The notes under the pieces: generated by a model | Seen by the model: only the letters and a program-made list of their open reading frames with translations | Told to the model about the DNA's origin: nothing | Database searches by the model: none | Source: Pseudomonas sp. SJZ074 | GTDB lineage: Bacteria; Pseudomonadota; Gammaproteobacteria; Pseudomonadales; Pseudomonadaceae | Length of the DNA stretch: 64,000 nucleotides | Reading direction: 5' to 3' | Assembly: GCF_007828215.1 (NCBI RefSeq) | Contig: NZ_VIUE01000013.1 | Coordinates: 1-64,000 of the forward strand | Made by a program: the position numbers and the translations under genes | Shown: one piece after another, positions 25,351-34,670 of the stretch | Layout: each line of letters begins with the position of its first letter | How positions within the stretch are numbered: the first letter of the stretch is position 1

Positions 25351-27351
25351 TTAATGCGGTGCGCGTGGAATGGTCTTGAGCAGGTCTTCAGGGCTGATGT
25401 ACCCGACCACCGGCTGCGCCGTGCTGCCCGGCAATGGCAGGTCGAGGATGTGGCCCTTGATCTTGCCGACCACGTGCATCTCGCAGGGTTTGCAGTCGAA
25501 CTTCAGCGTCAGCACTTCATCGCCGTGGATAAGCTGCATCGGTGCGACCTTGGTGCGCACGCCGGTGACGCCCTTGGCCTGCTTGGGACAGAGGTTGAAC
25601 GAGAAACGCAGGCAGTGCTTGGTGATCATCACCGGCACTTCACCGGTTTCTTCGTGAGCCTCGAACGCCGCGTCGATCAGCTTGACCCCATGGCGATGAT
25701 AGAAATCCCGGGCCTTCTGGTTATAGACGTTGGCCAGGAACGACAGGTGCGACTCTGGATACACCGGCGGCGGGCTGGTCTCGGCCTTGCGGCTACCGCG
25801 GGGGTGCGCTTCGATGCGGGCGGCGGTCAGGGCTTCGATGGCTTCGCGACGCAACGCCTTGAGCTGCGAGTTGGGAATGAAGAATGCCTGGGGTGCATCC
25901 AGCTCGATGGCGGTGGCGTGGTATTCGGTGGTGCCCAGTTGGCCGAGCAGGTCGTGCAATTGCTCCAGGGCCTGTTCCGGCTTGTTGGCTACGCCGAACG
26001 GTCCGTCCAGGCCGATGCTGGCGCTGATGCCTTCCTCGCTGGTGGCCGTCAGTTGCAGGCGCTCTTCGCGCAGGCACGCGACCCAGGCCAGGCCGACACG
26101 GCGCTCGGATGAGGTTTTCAGCAGCGCCTGCTGCCAGTTATGGTCCAGGTTGCGGCTCAACGGGTGGTTGGGGCGCAACTGGTACATGCCGGCCGGCATC
26201 TCGTTCGGCTCGACGCGGTAGCGGTAGCGTTTCTGGCCGTCTTCTTCGAATTCGCCTTTGGGCTCGGCGATGTTGGCCCGGAAGCCCACCACCTCACGCT
26301 TGACCAGCACATTGAGGCCGTCGCCGTTGGACAGCGGGTCGAAGGTCACGACCTGCAGGTCGCGCTTGCCGACTTTTTCCACCACGCCCACCGGCACGCC
26401 AGTGAAGGTCGGCGAGTCGAAGGCGCCGATGTCGATCTTGCGCTCGCTGACGAAGTAGTCGGTGCTGCCCCGGTGGAAGGTCTTGTCCGGGTCGGGCACG
26501 AAGAAGTGCGCGGTACGGCCGCTGGATGCCCGGGCCAGGTCCGGACGGTCTTCGAGGACGTCGTCCAGGCGCTGGCGATAGTAGGCGGTGATGTTCTTCA
26601 CATAGCCCATGTCCTTGTAGCGCCCTTCGATCTTGAATGAGCGCACACCGGCCTCCACCAGGGCGCGGATGTTGGCGCTCTGGTTGTTGTCCTTCATCGA
26701 CAGCAGGTGCTTTTCATAGGCGACGACCCGACCCTGGTCGTCCTTGAGGGTGTAAGGCAGGCGACAGGCCTGGGAGCAGTCGCCACGGTTGGCGCTGCGA
26801 CCGTTCTGGGCGTGGGAGATGTTGCACTGGCCGGAGAACGCCACGCACAGCGCGCCGTGGATGAAGAACTCGATGGCGGCATCGGTTTCGTCGGCGATGG
26901 CGCGGATTTCCTGCAGGTTCAGCTCGCGGGCCAGCACCAACTGCGAAAAGCCGGCCTGATCGAGGAACTTGGCCCGGGCCAGGGTACGAATGTCGGTCTG
27001 GGTACTGGCATGCAACTCGATCGGCGGAATGTCCAGCTCCATCACTCCCAGGTCCTGGACGATCAATGCGTCGACACCCGCATCGTAGAGCTGATGGATC
27101 AGCTGGCGGGCCGGCTCCAGCTCATTGTCGTGCAGGATGGTGTTGATCGTGGTGAATACCCGGGCGTGGTAGCGATGGGCGAACTCCACCAGCCGGGCGA
27201 TATCGCCCACCTCATTGCAGGCGTTGTGACGCGCGCCGAAACTCGGGCCACCGATGTACACGGCGTCGGCGCCATGCAGGATGGCCTCGCGGGCGATGGT
27301 CACGTCGCGGGCAGGGCTGAGTAATTCCAGATGATGTTTGGGCAAGGACAT
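25351..27351 (-). CDS. rlhA: U32-family protein, RlhA-like (23S rRNA C2501 hydroxylation)
   Basis: A 666-residue protein of the peptidase U32/TrhP/RlhA group. The N-terminal TIM-barrel has ELLSPARDVTIAREAILHGADAVYIGG. Conserved Cys appear in CVAFSGQCNISHAQNGRSANRGDCSQACR, then SMKDNNQSANIRALVEAG and FKIEGRYKDMGYV. A long C-terminal extension follows. The length fits E. coli RlhA (YdcP, about 650 residues) better than TrhP (YegQ, about 450), so rRNA 5-hydroxycytidine formation is the preferred reading. The ATG is at 27351 behind a short A/T-rich stretch. Confidence 0.75.
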   Translation of the reverse strand: MSLPKHHLELLSPARDVTIAREAILHGADAVYIGGPSFGARHNACNEVGDIARLVEFAHRYHARVFTTINTILHDNELEPARQLIHQLYDAGVDALIVQDLGVMELDIPPIELHASTQTDIRTLARAKFLDQAGFSQLVLARELNLQEIRAIADETDAAIEFFIHGALCVAFSGQCNISHAQNGRSANRGDCSQACRLPYTLKDDQGRVVAYEKHLLSMKDNNQSANIRALVEAGVRSFKIEGRYKDMGYVKNITAYYRQRLDDVLEDRPDLARASSGRTAHFFVPDPDKTFHRGSTDYFVSERKIDIGAFDSPTFTGVPVGVVEKVGKRDLQVVTFDPLSNGDGLNVLVKREVVGFRANIAEPKGEFEEDGQKRYRYRVEPNEMPAGMYQLRPNHPLSRNLDHNWQQALLKTSSERRVGLAWVACLREERLQLTATSEEGISASIGLDGPFGVANKPEQALEQLHDLLGQLGTTEYHATAIELDAPQAFFIPNSQLKALRREAIEALTAARIEAHPRGSRKAETSPPPVYPESHLSFLANVYNQKARDFYHRHGVKLIDAAFEAHEETGEVPVMITKHCLRFSFNLCPKQAKGVTGVRTKVAPMQLIHGDEVLTLKFDCKPCEMHVVGKIKGHILDLPLPGSTAQPVVGYISPEDLLKTIPRAPH

Positions 27352-27471
27352 GTGTTTTTTAGTCAGGCTGGTCACGGTCGAAGCGACCATTGTAGCCGCC
27401 AGGCGCCTTGCCGGCACCTGTGGACTTGGATTTGCGCGATCCGGACCGATGCACGGCGGTCCTTTACCGGC

Positions 27472-29040
27472 TCAACCCGACGTTGCGTTGGCACTGCACC
27501 AGCGGTTTCGCCCGGTGTTCTTGGCCAGGTACAGAAAGGCGTCGGCGGCCTTGATCAACATGGCAGGCGTCACGTCCACCGTGCCCGGCTGGCTGGTGGT
27601 GATGCCGGCGCTGGCCGTGACGATGCCCAATGGATGATCGCCATGTTCGATGTCCAGCGCTCTGATGGCGTCGAGAATGTCCTGGGCTATCTTGGAGGCA
27701 CCGGTGCTGTCGGTATTGGGCAGCAGGACGGTGAACTCTTCGCCGCCGTACCTCACCGCCAGGTCGCTCGGCCGATTGACCGCGCCCCGGATCGCCCCGG
27801 CAATGGCCCGCAGGCACTCATCGCCTGCGGCATGCCCGTATTTGTCGTTGAAGCGCTTGAAGTAATCGACATCGAGCATGATCAGCGCCAGGGACGAGCC
27901 CTGGCGCTTGGCCAGGCGCAGCTCATCGGCCAAGGCCAGGTCCAGCTTCCGGCGGTTGCCCAGCCCGGTCAGGCTGTCGGTCAACGCCATGTCCCGCATG
28001 CTCTGGTGTGCATGACGGATCTGCTTTTCCATGGTCATCCGGTAGCGCAGTTGGCTCAGCACGATGAGCCCGAAGCCGACCAGGGTGACGATCAGGAAAA
28101 CCAGCACGAAGCCGGTCTTGAGCAGGTCGCGGCGCCAGGGTGCGGTGATGGAGTCCCGGGACAGGCCGGCTTCCACCACCAACGGATAGGTGGTCAGCGC
28201 GCGGTAGCCATACAGGCGTTCGGTGGCGTCGATTACGGCGCGGGCTTCGGCGATGCCCTGGTTCGACGTCGGCAGGAAGTTCTTGAAAATCACGCTATTG
28301 ACCAGGCTCTTGCCGATCACCGTCTCGACGAAGGGGCGCCGTACCAGGACGGTACCGTTGCGCATGGCCAGGACCAGGGCGCCTTTGTCGTCGATCTTGA
28401 AGTCGCCGTAGTAGTCCACGAAGTAGGCGACCTTGACCGTTCCAAGCAGCACGCCGGCGAATGAACCGTCGGGGTTGTTCAGGCGTCGAGAGATGGGAAT
28501 GATCAGATCATTGGTGGAGCGGCTCCTGATGACCTCGCCAATGCGCACGTTTCTATCCGTGTGGGTGCGGTGATACTGGAAATAGTCACGGTCCGCGTTG
28601 TTCGCCGGTTCCGGGATCGTTTCCTTGTCGGTGACCACCCATTGCCCATCGGGTCCGTAGATAAACAGCCCATGCAACTGCGGCATGATGGCTGATTGCT
28701 GCACCAGCAGTTTATGGATGCGCGGGATGTCGATGTTCTTGAGCCCGTCGCCTTCCACCCGCTCGCTGAGCGCGGCGGTCACCACGTCCACCTGGCGGAT
28801 GGTGTCTTCGGCGTGCTGAGCCGTCGCCCGCGCCAGGTTCGTCACCGAATCACGGGCGGCCGAAAACGCCGCACGGTAGTCACGCCATGTTCTCCAGCCC
28901 TCCACGGACAGAAAGGCGATCACCACCACCAGCATGAAACTGACGGTAAGCCTCAATGCCGCACCTGGCCGCGCAGGCTGGGGGTCGAAATCCTCGACAG
29001 GGCTTTCGCTCTTTGGCTCCGGCCGTTTGCGTCCGAGCAT
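27472..29040 (-). CDS. membrane diguanylate cyclase with Cache sensor
   Basis: A 522-residue protein with TM1 at about 32-52, a double-Cache type periplasmic domain (about 55-300), TM2 near 305-330, and a C-terminal GGDEF domain. The active-site motif is intact (RYGGEEF), and DxLTGLGNRR at the domain start is typical. It should make cyclic di-GMP in response to an external ligand; the ligand is unknown. ATG 29040 is preferred to 29046 because AAGGAA then lies at proper spacing. No RxxD inhibitory site is obvious just before the GGEEF. Confidence 0.9.
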   Translation of the reverse strand: MLGRKRPEPKSESPVEDFDPQPARPGAALRLTVSFMLVVVIAFLSVEGWRTWRDYRAAFSAARDSVTNLARATAQHAEDTIRQVDVVTAALSERVEGDGLKNIDIPRIHKLLVQQSAIMPQLHGLFIYGPDGQWVVTDKETIPEPANNADRDYFQYHRTHTDRNVRIGEVIRSRSTNDLIIPISRRLNNPDGSFAGVLLGTVKVAYFVDYYGDFKIDDKGALVLAMRNGTVLVRRPFVETVIGKSLVNSVIFKNFLPTSNQGIAEARAVIDATERLYGYRALTTYPLVVEAGLSRDSITAPWRRDLLKTGFVLVFLIVTLVGFGLIVLSQLRYRMTMEKQIRHAHQSMRDMALTDSLTGLGNRRKLDLALADELRLAKRQGSSLALIMLDVDYFKRFNDKYGHAAGDECLRAIAGAIRGAVNRPSDLAVRYGGEEFTVLLPNTDSTGASKIAQDILDAIRALDIEHGDHPLGIVTASAGITTSQPGTVDVTPAMLIKAADAFLYLAKNTGRNRWCSANATSG

Positions 29041-29146
29041 TAACATTTCCTTTTACGACAAGTCTGCGCACTATGGCTGCGCAGCCTATCTTATTCAATT
29101 CCAGCACGTTAGCCATTGCGACGACGCAGATTCGGCGGGAAATCAC

Positions 29147-29605
29147 ATGAAAGTTGGCGTCATTTCCGATACCCACGGCTTACTCCGTCCTGAAGCGCTT
29201 GCCGCGCTGACGGGGTGCGAGCGGATCATACATGGTGGTGATATTGGCAACCCCGGGATCCTCGAACAACTGGCGTCCATTGCGCCGCTGCATGTGGTGC
29301 GCGGCAACAACGACCTCGGGGCGGACTGGGCCGGGCCGTTAGCCGATAGCCTGCAGTTCGATCTGTGTGGTTGGCAGGTCTTTCTGGTGCATGACATCGC
29401 CGACGTGCCGGCTTCACTCGACTCGGCTGTGAAGGTGGTCATCACGGGGCACTCTCACAAACCGCGTATCGAATGGCGTGGCGAGCGTTTGTACCTGAAC
29501 CCCGGCAGCGCTGGCCGGCGGCGTTTCAAGCTGCCGGTGACGCTGGGGTTGCTTGAGGTGAGTGCGGGTTCGATCGAACCGCGGATTGTGGCGTTGCTGG
29601 AGTGA
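29147..29605 (+). CDS. YfcE/MJ0936-family metallophosphoesterase
   Basis: A 152-residue cytoplasmic phosphodiesterase of the calcineurin-like fold. The metal-binding blocks are present in order: ISDTHG (D, H), GGDIG (D), GNND (N, D), VHD (H) and GHSH (two H), followed by NPGS. The length is normal for the family. Substrate is unknown; characterised relatives cleave model phosphodiesters with Mn. It is divergent from the diguanylate cyclase gene by about 105 bp. Confidence 0.88.
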   Translation: MKVGVISDTHGLLRPEALAALTGCERIIHGGDIGNPGILEQLASIAPLHVVRGNNDLGADWAGPLADSLQFDLCGWQVFLVHDIADVPASLDSAVKVVITGHSHKPRIEWRGERLYLNPGSAGRRRFKLPVTLGLLEVSAGSIEPRIVALLE

Positions 29606-29691
29606 CGAGATGGGGGATCCCGGATCGCGAGCAGGCTCGCTCCGACCCAATCCGCGTTCATAACGAATGCCTGGTGCAGGCTGGGCGATCG

Positions 29692-29727
29692 AAGAAAAAA
29701 CACCCGCCGAACCATCCATGGCGGGTG
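29692..29727 (-). terminator. Rho-independent terminator of the NDH-2-like gene
   Basis: An 8-bp perfect stem (CACCCGCC 29701-29708 with GGCGGGTG 29720-29727). Read on the minus strand it is followed by a T-rich run (complement of AAGAAAAAA at 29692-29700). It lies about 55 bp past the stop of the minus-strand flavoprotein gene. Confidence 0.85.
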
Positions 29728-29782
29728 TCTGGGAAAAACCGGCTCAGAAAGGAGGGATCTGGCCGGGATCAGCGAAGTGAAA

Positions 29783-30985
29783 TCACGCCACCGGAATCGA
29801 CGGGTCGGCTGCTGCCAGGGCTGCGGCGCGGTCGGCGGCGGGCGGGTAGATCCATATCGAGTTGATCTGGGTCTTGAGGGTCTTGGCCTCCTGGCCTACC
29901 AGTTTGAGCTGGCGATCCCACCCTTCGGTATACACCGCACCCCAGGCGCCCAGGTCCAGGCAGGTCACGTACTTGGGCTGGCTGTAGGGCATCGGTGCCA
30001 CGCCCAGCAGGTCGGCGGCGACGTTGTTGCCGGCGTAGCGGCCCAGGGCTATGGCGTGCTGGCAGGACATCGCCGCATAGTTGCCCGCGGTGTCGGTGGC
30101 GGCGTAAGCCACGTCACCGGCGGCGAAGATGTGGTCCTGGCCCAGCACCTTCAGGTTGCCGTCGACGTGCAAGCGGCCTTGGCGATCACGGGTGCCGGGT
30201 ACGTGTTCGGTCAACGGACTGGCACGGAAACCCACGGTCCAGACCACCGTGCTGGATTCGATGCGCTGGCCGTTCGACAGGGTGACGCCGCCAGCATCCA
30301 CCGATTCGACCGAGGCGTTGAGGATCCATTCGATGCCCAGGTGAGCCGACGCTTCGATCAGGGAAGGGCGGATGCCCTCGCCCAGGGAGGCACCGATCTC
30401 TGGTGCGCGGTCGACGACGATGACCCGGATGTTGGCATGTTCGCCCAGGGCGGCGCGCAGGCGGGCGGGCATTTCGGTTGCGGTTTCTATCCCGGTAAAG
30501 CCGCCGCCGGCCACTACCACGGTGTTGCGGGCAGGGCTGTCCGGCAAATTGCCAAGGGACTTGATGTGGGCTTCGAGACGGGTTGCCTGCTCGATCTCAT
30601 CGACGTCGAAAGCATGCTCGACCACGCCCTTGAAGTCAGCGCGCATCAACTGGCTGCCGGCGGCGAGCACCAGCCGATCATAGCCCAGCGTGCCGTGGGT
30701 ACCGGAGGCGTCGCGATAGCTCACCTGCTTGAGATCGGCGTCGACGCCCTGTGCCGAGCCCTGCACGAAATTCACTCCGACCGCGTTGAACAACCCGTCC
30801 AGCGGAGCCGTCATCGTATGGACGTCCGGCTCGTAGAAACGCGGCCGGATGCGCAGCTCCGCCTGGGGCGCCAGGACGGTAATCTGCACATCGTTGCGAT
30901 CATGCTGGTCCAACAGGCGGGCCGCGCTCAAGGCGCTCCATACCCCACCGAAACCTGCGCCAATTACCAGAATATGCTGTTTCAT
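29783..30985 (-). CDS. NDH-2-like NAD(P)H:quinone oxidoreductase
   Basis: A 400-residue single-chain FAD-dependent pyridine nucleotide oxidoreductase. The N-terminal FAD motif is VIGAGFGGVWSAL, an internal NAD motif is VVAGGGFTGIETATEM, and the C-terminal FAD motif is HIFAAGDVAYA. It belongs to the type II NADH dehydrogenase-like group, oxidising NAD(P)H without pumping protons. The ATG at 30985 follows GGGAGCAC. A terminator follows the gene, and it appears monocistronic. The precise electron acceptor is inferred only. Confidence 0.85.
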   Translation of the reverse strand: MKQHILVIGAGFGGVWSALSAARLLDQHDRNDVQITVLAPQAELRIRPRFYEPDVHTMTAPLDGLFNAVGVNFVQGSAQGVDADLKQVSYRDASGTHGTLGYDRLVLAAGSQLMRADFKGVVEHAFDVDEIEQATRLEAHIKSLGNLPDSPARNTVVVAGGGFTGIETATEMPARLRAALGEHANIRVIVVDRAPEIGASLGEGIRPSLIEASAHLGIEWILNASVESVDAGGVTLSNGQRIESSTVVWTVGFRASPLTEHVPGTRDRQGRLHVDGNLKVLGQDHIFAAGDVAYAATDTAGNYAAMSCQHAIALGRYAGNNVAADLLGVAPMPYSQPKYVTCLDLGAWGAVYTEGWDRQLKLVGQEAKTLKTQINSIWIYPPAADRAAALAAADPSIPVA

Positions 30986-31285
30986 GATGTGCTCCCGAAG
31001 ACAAAATCGATACGTTGAATTGTTCAACTGTTTCAGCGTGACCGTGTCGCGAAGTACCCGAACGTGCGTGGCTTCATGCATTCAGCTTCGGTTCGCTGTA
31101 GGAAATGGTATGCGTCGGTTCGGCGGCCGACACTTCTACATAAGGTCAGCGGCGGCATGTCTGCGTATGAAGGATCTATACGAAGGTGTTAGAGCAATGG
31201 GTGAGAGGATTGGCGGTTGGACACTGCTTTTGTGAACCACGCGGAACCTGTGGGAGCCGGGCTTGCCCGCGATGGCGGTGGCCAT
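30986..31285. promoter_or_regulatory. 300-bp intergenic region upstream of the flavoprotein gene
   Basis: Upstream region of the minus-strand flavoprotein and 3' flank of the receiver gene. It contains half of a REP unit (GTGGGAGCCGGGCTTGCCCG near 31251). No promoter elements were identified with confidence, and no gene is supported. Confidence 0.4.
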
Positions 31286-31663
31286 TCAGTCGATTGGTCG
31301 ATTGAGTACCGATTCGATGCTGGCAATCAATTCAGCGCAGTGAAACGGCTTGGGAAAGAATGCCACCGGTTCCGCTGCGCCGGCCTTGACCCGGGGCGTC
31401 GGGGCGGGATGGCCGGTGATGAAAATGACCGGGATGTGAATGCCCTGGCCGGCCAGCTCGTTATACATCTGGATGCCGCTCATGCCGGGCATCGTGATAT
31501 CGGAGATCAGGCAGGCGGTCTGTTCGGGGCCGCTGGAGGACAGGAAATCCAACGCGTTGGCATAGGTTCGAACGGTGTAACCGCTGGAACGCAGGAGACC
31601 ATCCAAGGCGATTCGAACGGACTCATCGTCATCGACCACTGAAATAATCGCGGTATTGGACAT
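31286..31663 (-). CDS. single-domain response regulator
   Basis: A 125-residue receiver domain without output domain. The acidic pocket (VVDDDE) and phospho-acceptor Asp55 (CLISDITMPG) are present, as are the conserved switch Thr and Lys (FITG, FFPKPF). The PKPF region and sequence resemble receivers of FixJ-type regulators. It lies 100 bp downstream of a FixJ-like regulator gene on the same strand, which suggests a linked signalling circuit. No histidine kinase is nearby. Confidence 0.85.
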   Translation of the reverse strand: MSNTAIISVVDDDESVRIALDGLLRSSGYTVRTYANALDFLSSSGPEQTACLISDITMPGMSGIQMYNELAGQGIHIPVIFITGHPAPTPRVKAGAAEPVAFFPKPFHCAELIASIESVLNRPID

Positions 31664-31763
31664 TTAGATACCGAAGGTGATGTCAGGTCGCTATAAAGGC
31701 CCCGTCTTCCCTGCAAGATACCTTGTCCTGTCACCCCGCCAAGTTATACCTGGGTATGAACGT

Positions 31764-32414
31764 TCACCCGCCGCGATGCATGTCCAGCGCCTGGGCCATG
31801 CGCACCAGATCGGCGAATGAGCGCGCACGCATTTTGCGCATGGCCTGGCCCCGGTGGATCTTGACCGTGATTTCACTCAAACCGATTTCCCCGGCGATCT
31901 GTTTGTTCATCAATCCCGACACGGCCAGGGCCATGACCTGTTGTTCCCGGGCCGTGAGGCTGGCGTAACAGTCCTGGAGCGCCCGACGGCTACGGTCGGA
32001 CTCACGGCGCAATCGATCCCGCTGCAGGGCGGCGGACACTGCATCGATCAGGTCCTGCTCCCGGAAGGGTTTGCTCAGGAAATCCACCGCGCCGGCTTTC
32101 ATGGCCTTGACCGTCATGGCGATGTCGCCGTAGCCGGTCATGAACACGATCGGCAGATGGGTATCGGTCGTCGCCAGTTGCTGCTGGAAGTCCAGGCCGC
32201 TGGTGCCGCGCAGCCGCACGTCGAGCACCAGGCAACTGGGCTGGTCGGGGCGAGGGTATTGCATGAACTCCGTCACCGAGCCGAACAGTGCGACCTGCAG
32301 GCCAATGGAGCGCAACAGGCCGCCGAGGGCTTCGCGCAGCGGTTGATCGTCGTCGACGATATAGACGAGCGGCTCGTCGTTGATGGCCTGGCAGGCGGAG
32401 TGGGTAGGCGTCAT
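31764..32414 (-). CDS. FixJ-like response regulator
   Basis: A 216-residue regulator with a receiver domain (Asp65 in CLVLDVRL, Thr in FMTGYGD, Lys in LSKPF) and a LuxR-type HTH (about 150-212, with LTAREQQVMALAVSGLMNKQIAGEIG). The MTPTHSAC start at 32414 is chosen because longer forms add an unmatched tail; ATG 32435 is another option. Its kinase is not in the window. Divergent from the LysR gene across 354 bp containing a palindrome at 32628-32645. Confidence 0.85.
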   Translation of the reverse strand: MTPTHSACQAINDEPLVYIVDDDQPLREALGGLLRSIGLQVALFGSVTEFMQYPRPDQPSCLVLDVRLRGTSGLDFQQQLATTDTHLPIVFMTGYGDIAMTVKAMKAGAVDFLSKPFREQDLIDAVSAALQRDRLRRESDRSRRALQDCYASLTAREQQVMALAVSGLMNKQIAGEIGLSEITVKIHRGQAMRKMRARSFADLVRMAQALDMHRGG

Positions 32415-32627
32415 CGGCTTTCCGAAACGAATCATGTGCAAGTGAGTAGGGGCGGGGCGAACCTGCACGAAGTGCCTTGGGCTGCGCTCGGATCCTACGG
32501 TCATGGGAATCGTTGCATCTTAAAAGTGCCGCTTGCCGCCAGGTAGGACATAAAACCCTGAAATTGCGCCACGGTCCTGAAGCGCTGCATACCGAAGTAT
32601 CGATGAGCTTGCCTAAAGGTTGAATGG

Positions 32628-32645
32628 GTTGTCCCTAGGTACAAC
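32628..32645. promoter_or_regulatory. candidate operator palindrome
   Basis: GTTGTCCCT-AGGTACAAC is an 18-bp dyad with one mismatched pair. It lies in the divergent gap between the FixJ-like and LysR genes (32415-32768), which otherwise holds nothing recognisable. Either regulator could use it; there is no direct proof. Confidence 0.4.
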
Positions 32646-32768
32646 AGACAAGCGCGCGGCCGCGGGAATAACCTGCCAGGCATACCGTCGCCGGTGCGTC
32701 TCGATGAAAGGGCCGGCGATGATCCTGTCAACTCCTGAATCAATGGCCTGGTGCCTGGGACGGCTACT

Positions 32769-33707
32769 ATGATGAACAGAAATGACCTGCGTCGTGCTGA
32801 CATCAACCTGCTGGTTGTCTTCGAAACCCTGATGCATGAGCGCAATGTCAGCCGTGTCGGTGAAAAGCTGTTTCTTGGTCAACCGACGATCAGCAGTGCG
32901 CTGGCCCGCTTACGACTGATGTTCGATGACCCCTTGTTCATTCGTTCGGGCCGCTTGATGGAGCCGACGTCACGGGCCCAGGAAATATTTTCCAACCTGA
33001 GCCCTGCACTGGATGGCATTGCCGCTGCCCTGAGTCGCTGCCAGGCGTTCGATCCGGGCACCAGTGAAGCGACCTTTCATGTCGGACTGTCCGATGACGT
33101 TGAATATGCGTTGCTGCCGGATCTGTTGCGCCGCCTGCGGGTCGAGGCGCCGGGCACGACACTGGTGGTGCGCCGGGCTGATCAATGGCAGATGTCCCAG
33201 TTGCTGATCAGCGGGGAAATCACCCTGGGCATCAGCCACACCCTGGAATTGCCGGCCAATGCCCGGCGCAAGGACTTGCGGCGGATTCGGCCGATGCTGC
33301 TGCGGGCCGACTCGAAGCCTGGGGAATTGTCCCTGGACGAGTTCTGCCAGCGACCCCACGCGGTGGTGTCGTCCATGGGCAATGTCATCGATGACTCTGA
33401 TCGCGCCTTGAACCTGATCGGGCGCCAACGCCGGGTGGTGTTGACCGTGCCACAGTTCAGCGCCTTGCCCGTGTTGTTGGCCAATAGCGACATGATCGCC
33501 ATCGTGCCGGACTATGTCGCCCAGGCCATGGCGACGGCCACTGGCCTCAGGGCCGAGCCGGCGCCGATCCGTTTGCCCGAGCACGCGCTGTCGATGGTCT
33601 GGGGTGGTGCTTCTCACAATGATCCGGGGGAGTGCTGGTTGCGTGCCCGTTGTAGCGCGTTCGTGGCCGAGCACGCCGAGCACCAGGACGCCAGGAAGGT
33701 CGCTTGA
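32769..33707 (+). CDS. LysR-family transcriptional regulator
   Basis: A 312-residue regulator with an N-terminal winged HTH (about 5-65; RNVSRVGEKLFLGQPTISSALARLR is split by the recognition helix) and a periplasmic-binding-like effector domain (about 95-300). The sequence style, with DINLL at the start and the HVGLSDDVEYALLP segment, resembles the NodD/NahR-like branch. The start at 32769 (ATG, followed by a second ATG) is preferred to a GTG at 32751. Effector and target are unknown. Confidence 0.85.
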   Translation: MMNRNDLRRADINLLVVFETLMHERNVSRVGEKLFLGQPTISSALARLRLMFDDPLFIRSGRLMEPTSRAQEIFSNLSPALDGIAAALSRCQAFDPGTSEATFHVGLSDDVEYALLPDLLRRLRVEAPGTTLVVRRADQWQMSQLLISGEITLGISHTLELPANARRKDLRRIRPMLLRADSKPGELSLDEFCQRPHAVVSSMGNVIDDSDRALNLIGRQRRVVLTVPQFSALPVLLANSDMIAIVPDYVAQAMATATGLRAEPAPIRLPEHALSMVWGGASHNDPGECWLRARCSAFVAEHAEHQDARKVA

Positions 33708-33719
33708 GCTGCGGGCCGG

Positions 33720-34637
33720 CTAATCGTCTTTCGAGGCGTATCCCTCGGGGTCGACGTTGGCTTGCGCCTTCGCCACCAGGCGCTGCACCCATTCGGCATC
33801 CTGCTCGTTGATCACCGCGTAGCGGTCCGGTGGAAAAAAGGTCCAGTGATGGGCGGCCTCGGCAAGGCGCTTGAGTTCATCGCCAGACAGCCAGTACGCC
33901 GTGTCGATCAAGGGTATCGGTGCGCCGTCGAAACGCCGGCCCAGGGGCAACTGGGTGCCGGGGGCAAAGGCAATCGCCAGTTGCTCCCGTGGTTGAAGCT
34001 GCTTGGCCGGCGCAGGCGTTTGTCCAATCCGAGCGTAGGTGAAGTTGCCGGGGAATTGCTCCTTGAGCACCAGCCAGTGTCCCTCCTTGGTCCTGGCCAG
34101 GACCCACTGCGATACGCCGCTGTCTTGCACGCGCTCGATTTTATCGTTGACCCAGAGCATGAGGCTGTTGCAGTCGGGGTCATAGTCGTTGGCCCACAGG
34201 CAGAAACCTGAGACCAGGGTATGGCGCTCAAGCTCGACCACACCCTGATCCGGCATGGACTGCCAGTAGCGTTTGGTCGGGTCGTGTTTGTCCCGCAGGA
34301 AATTGCGCAGCGCCCAGGCCGTGGTGAAAAGCACTATCGCGACCGCCAGCCATCCCAGGGACTCATCGATGATGGGATCCAGGTCGAGGCCAGGGGCGAA
34401 CAGTGCTTGATAGAGCATCAGCCCCAGGAATAACGCGATGGGGGGCAACAGGGGGCCGAAGCACAGCGGCGGCACCAGCACCATGAGCCAGTTGAAACGG
34501 TGGTGAGCCGCATAATCATGGGCCCAGGCCAGCTCCTGGGGGTGCATCGGCGCCTGTTCACGCGGGCCGATGGCTGGGTCCGGGGTCCAGAAACGCATGT
34601 ACTGTGTGTAGGAGAAGTCGCTCATGGACGAAGTCAT
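33720..34637 (-). CDS. uncharacterised membrane protein
   Basis: A 305-residue protein (301 if ATG 34625 is used; neither start has a strong ribosome site). A hydrophilic N-terminus of about 45 residues is followed by two hydrophobic hairpin segments (about 49-80 and 95-112), then a long soluble C-terminal part rich in Trp and charged residues. I do not recognise a family. It lies 12 bp beyond the convergent LysR stop and 33 bp after the GlxA-like gene on the same strand, so it may be in one unit with that gene. Confidence 0.7.
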   Translation of the reverse strand: MTSSMSDFSYTQYMRFWTPDPAIGPREQAPMHPQELAWAHDYAAHHRFNWLMVLVPPLCFGPLLPPIALFLGLMLYQALFAPGLDLDPIIDESLGWLAVAIVLFTTAWALRNFLRDKHDPTKRYWQSMPDQGVVELERHTLVSGFCLWANDYDPDCNSLMLWVNDKIERVQDSGVSQWVLARTKEGHWLVLKEQFPGNFTYARIGQTPAPAKQLQPREQLAIAFAPGTQLPLGRRFDGAPIPLIDTAYWLSGDELKRLAEAAHHWTFFPPDRYAVINEQDAEWVQRLVAKAQANVDPEGYASKDD

Positions 34638-34670
34638 GCTCGTTAGAAATCGTTGGGAGCCTCAGCCCGG

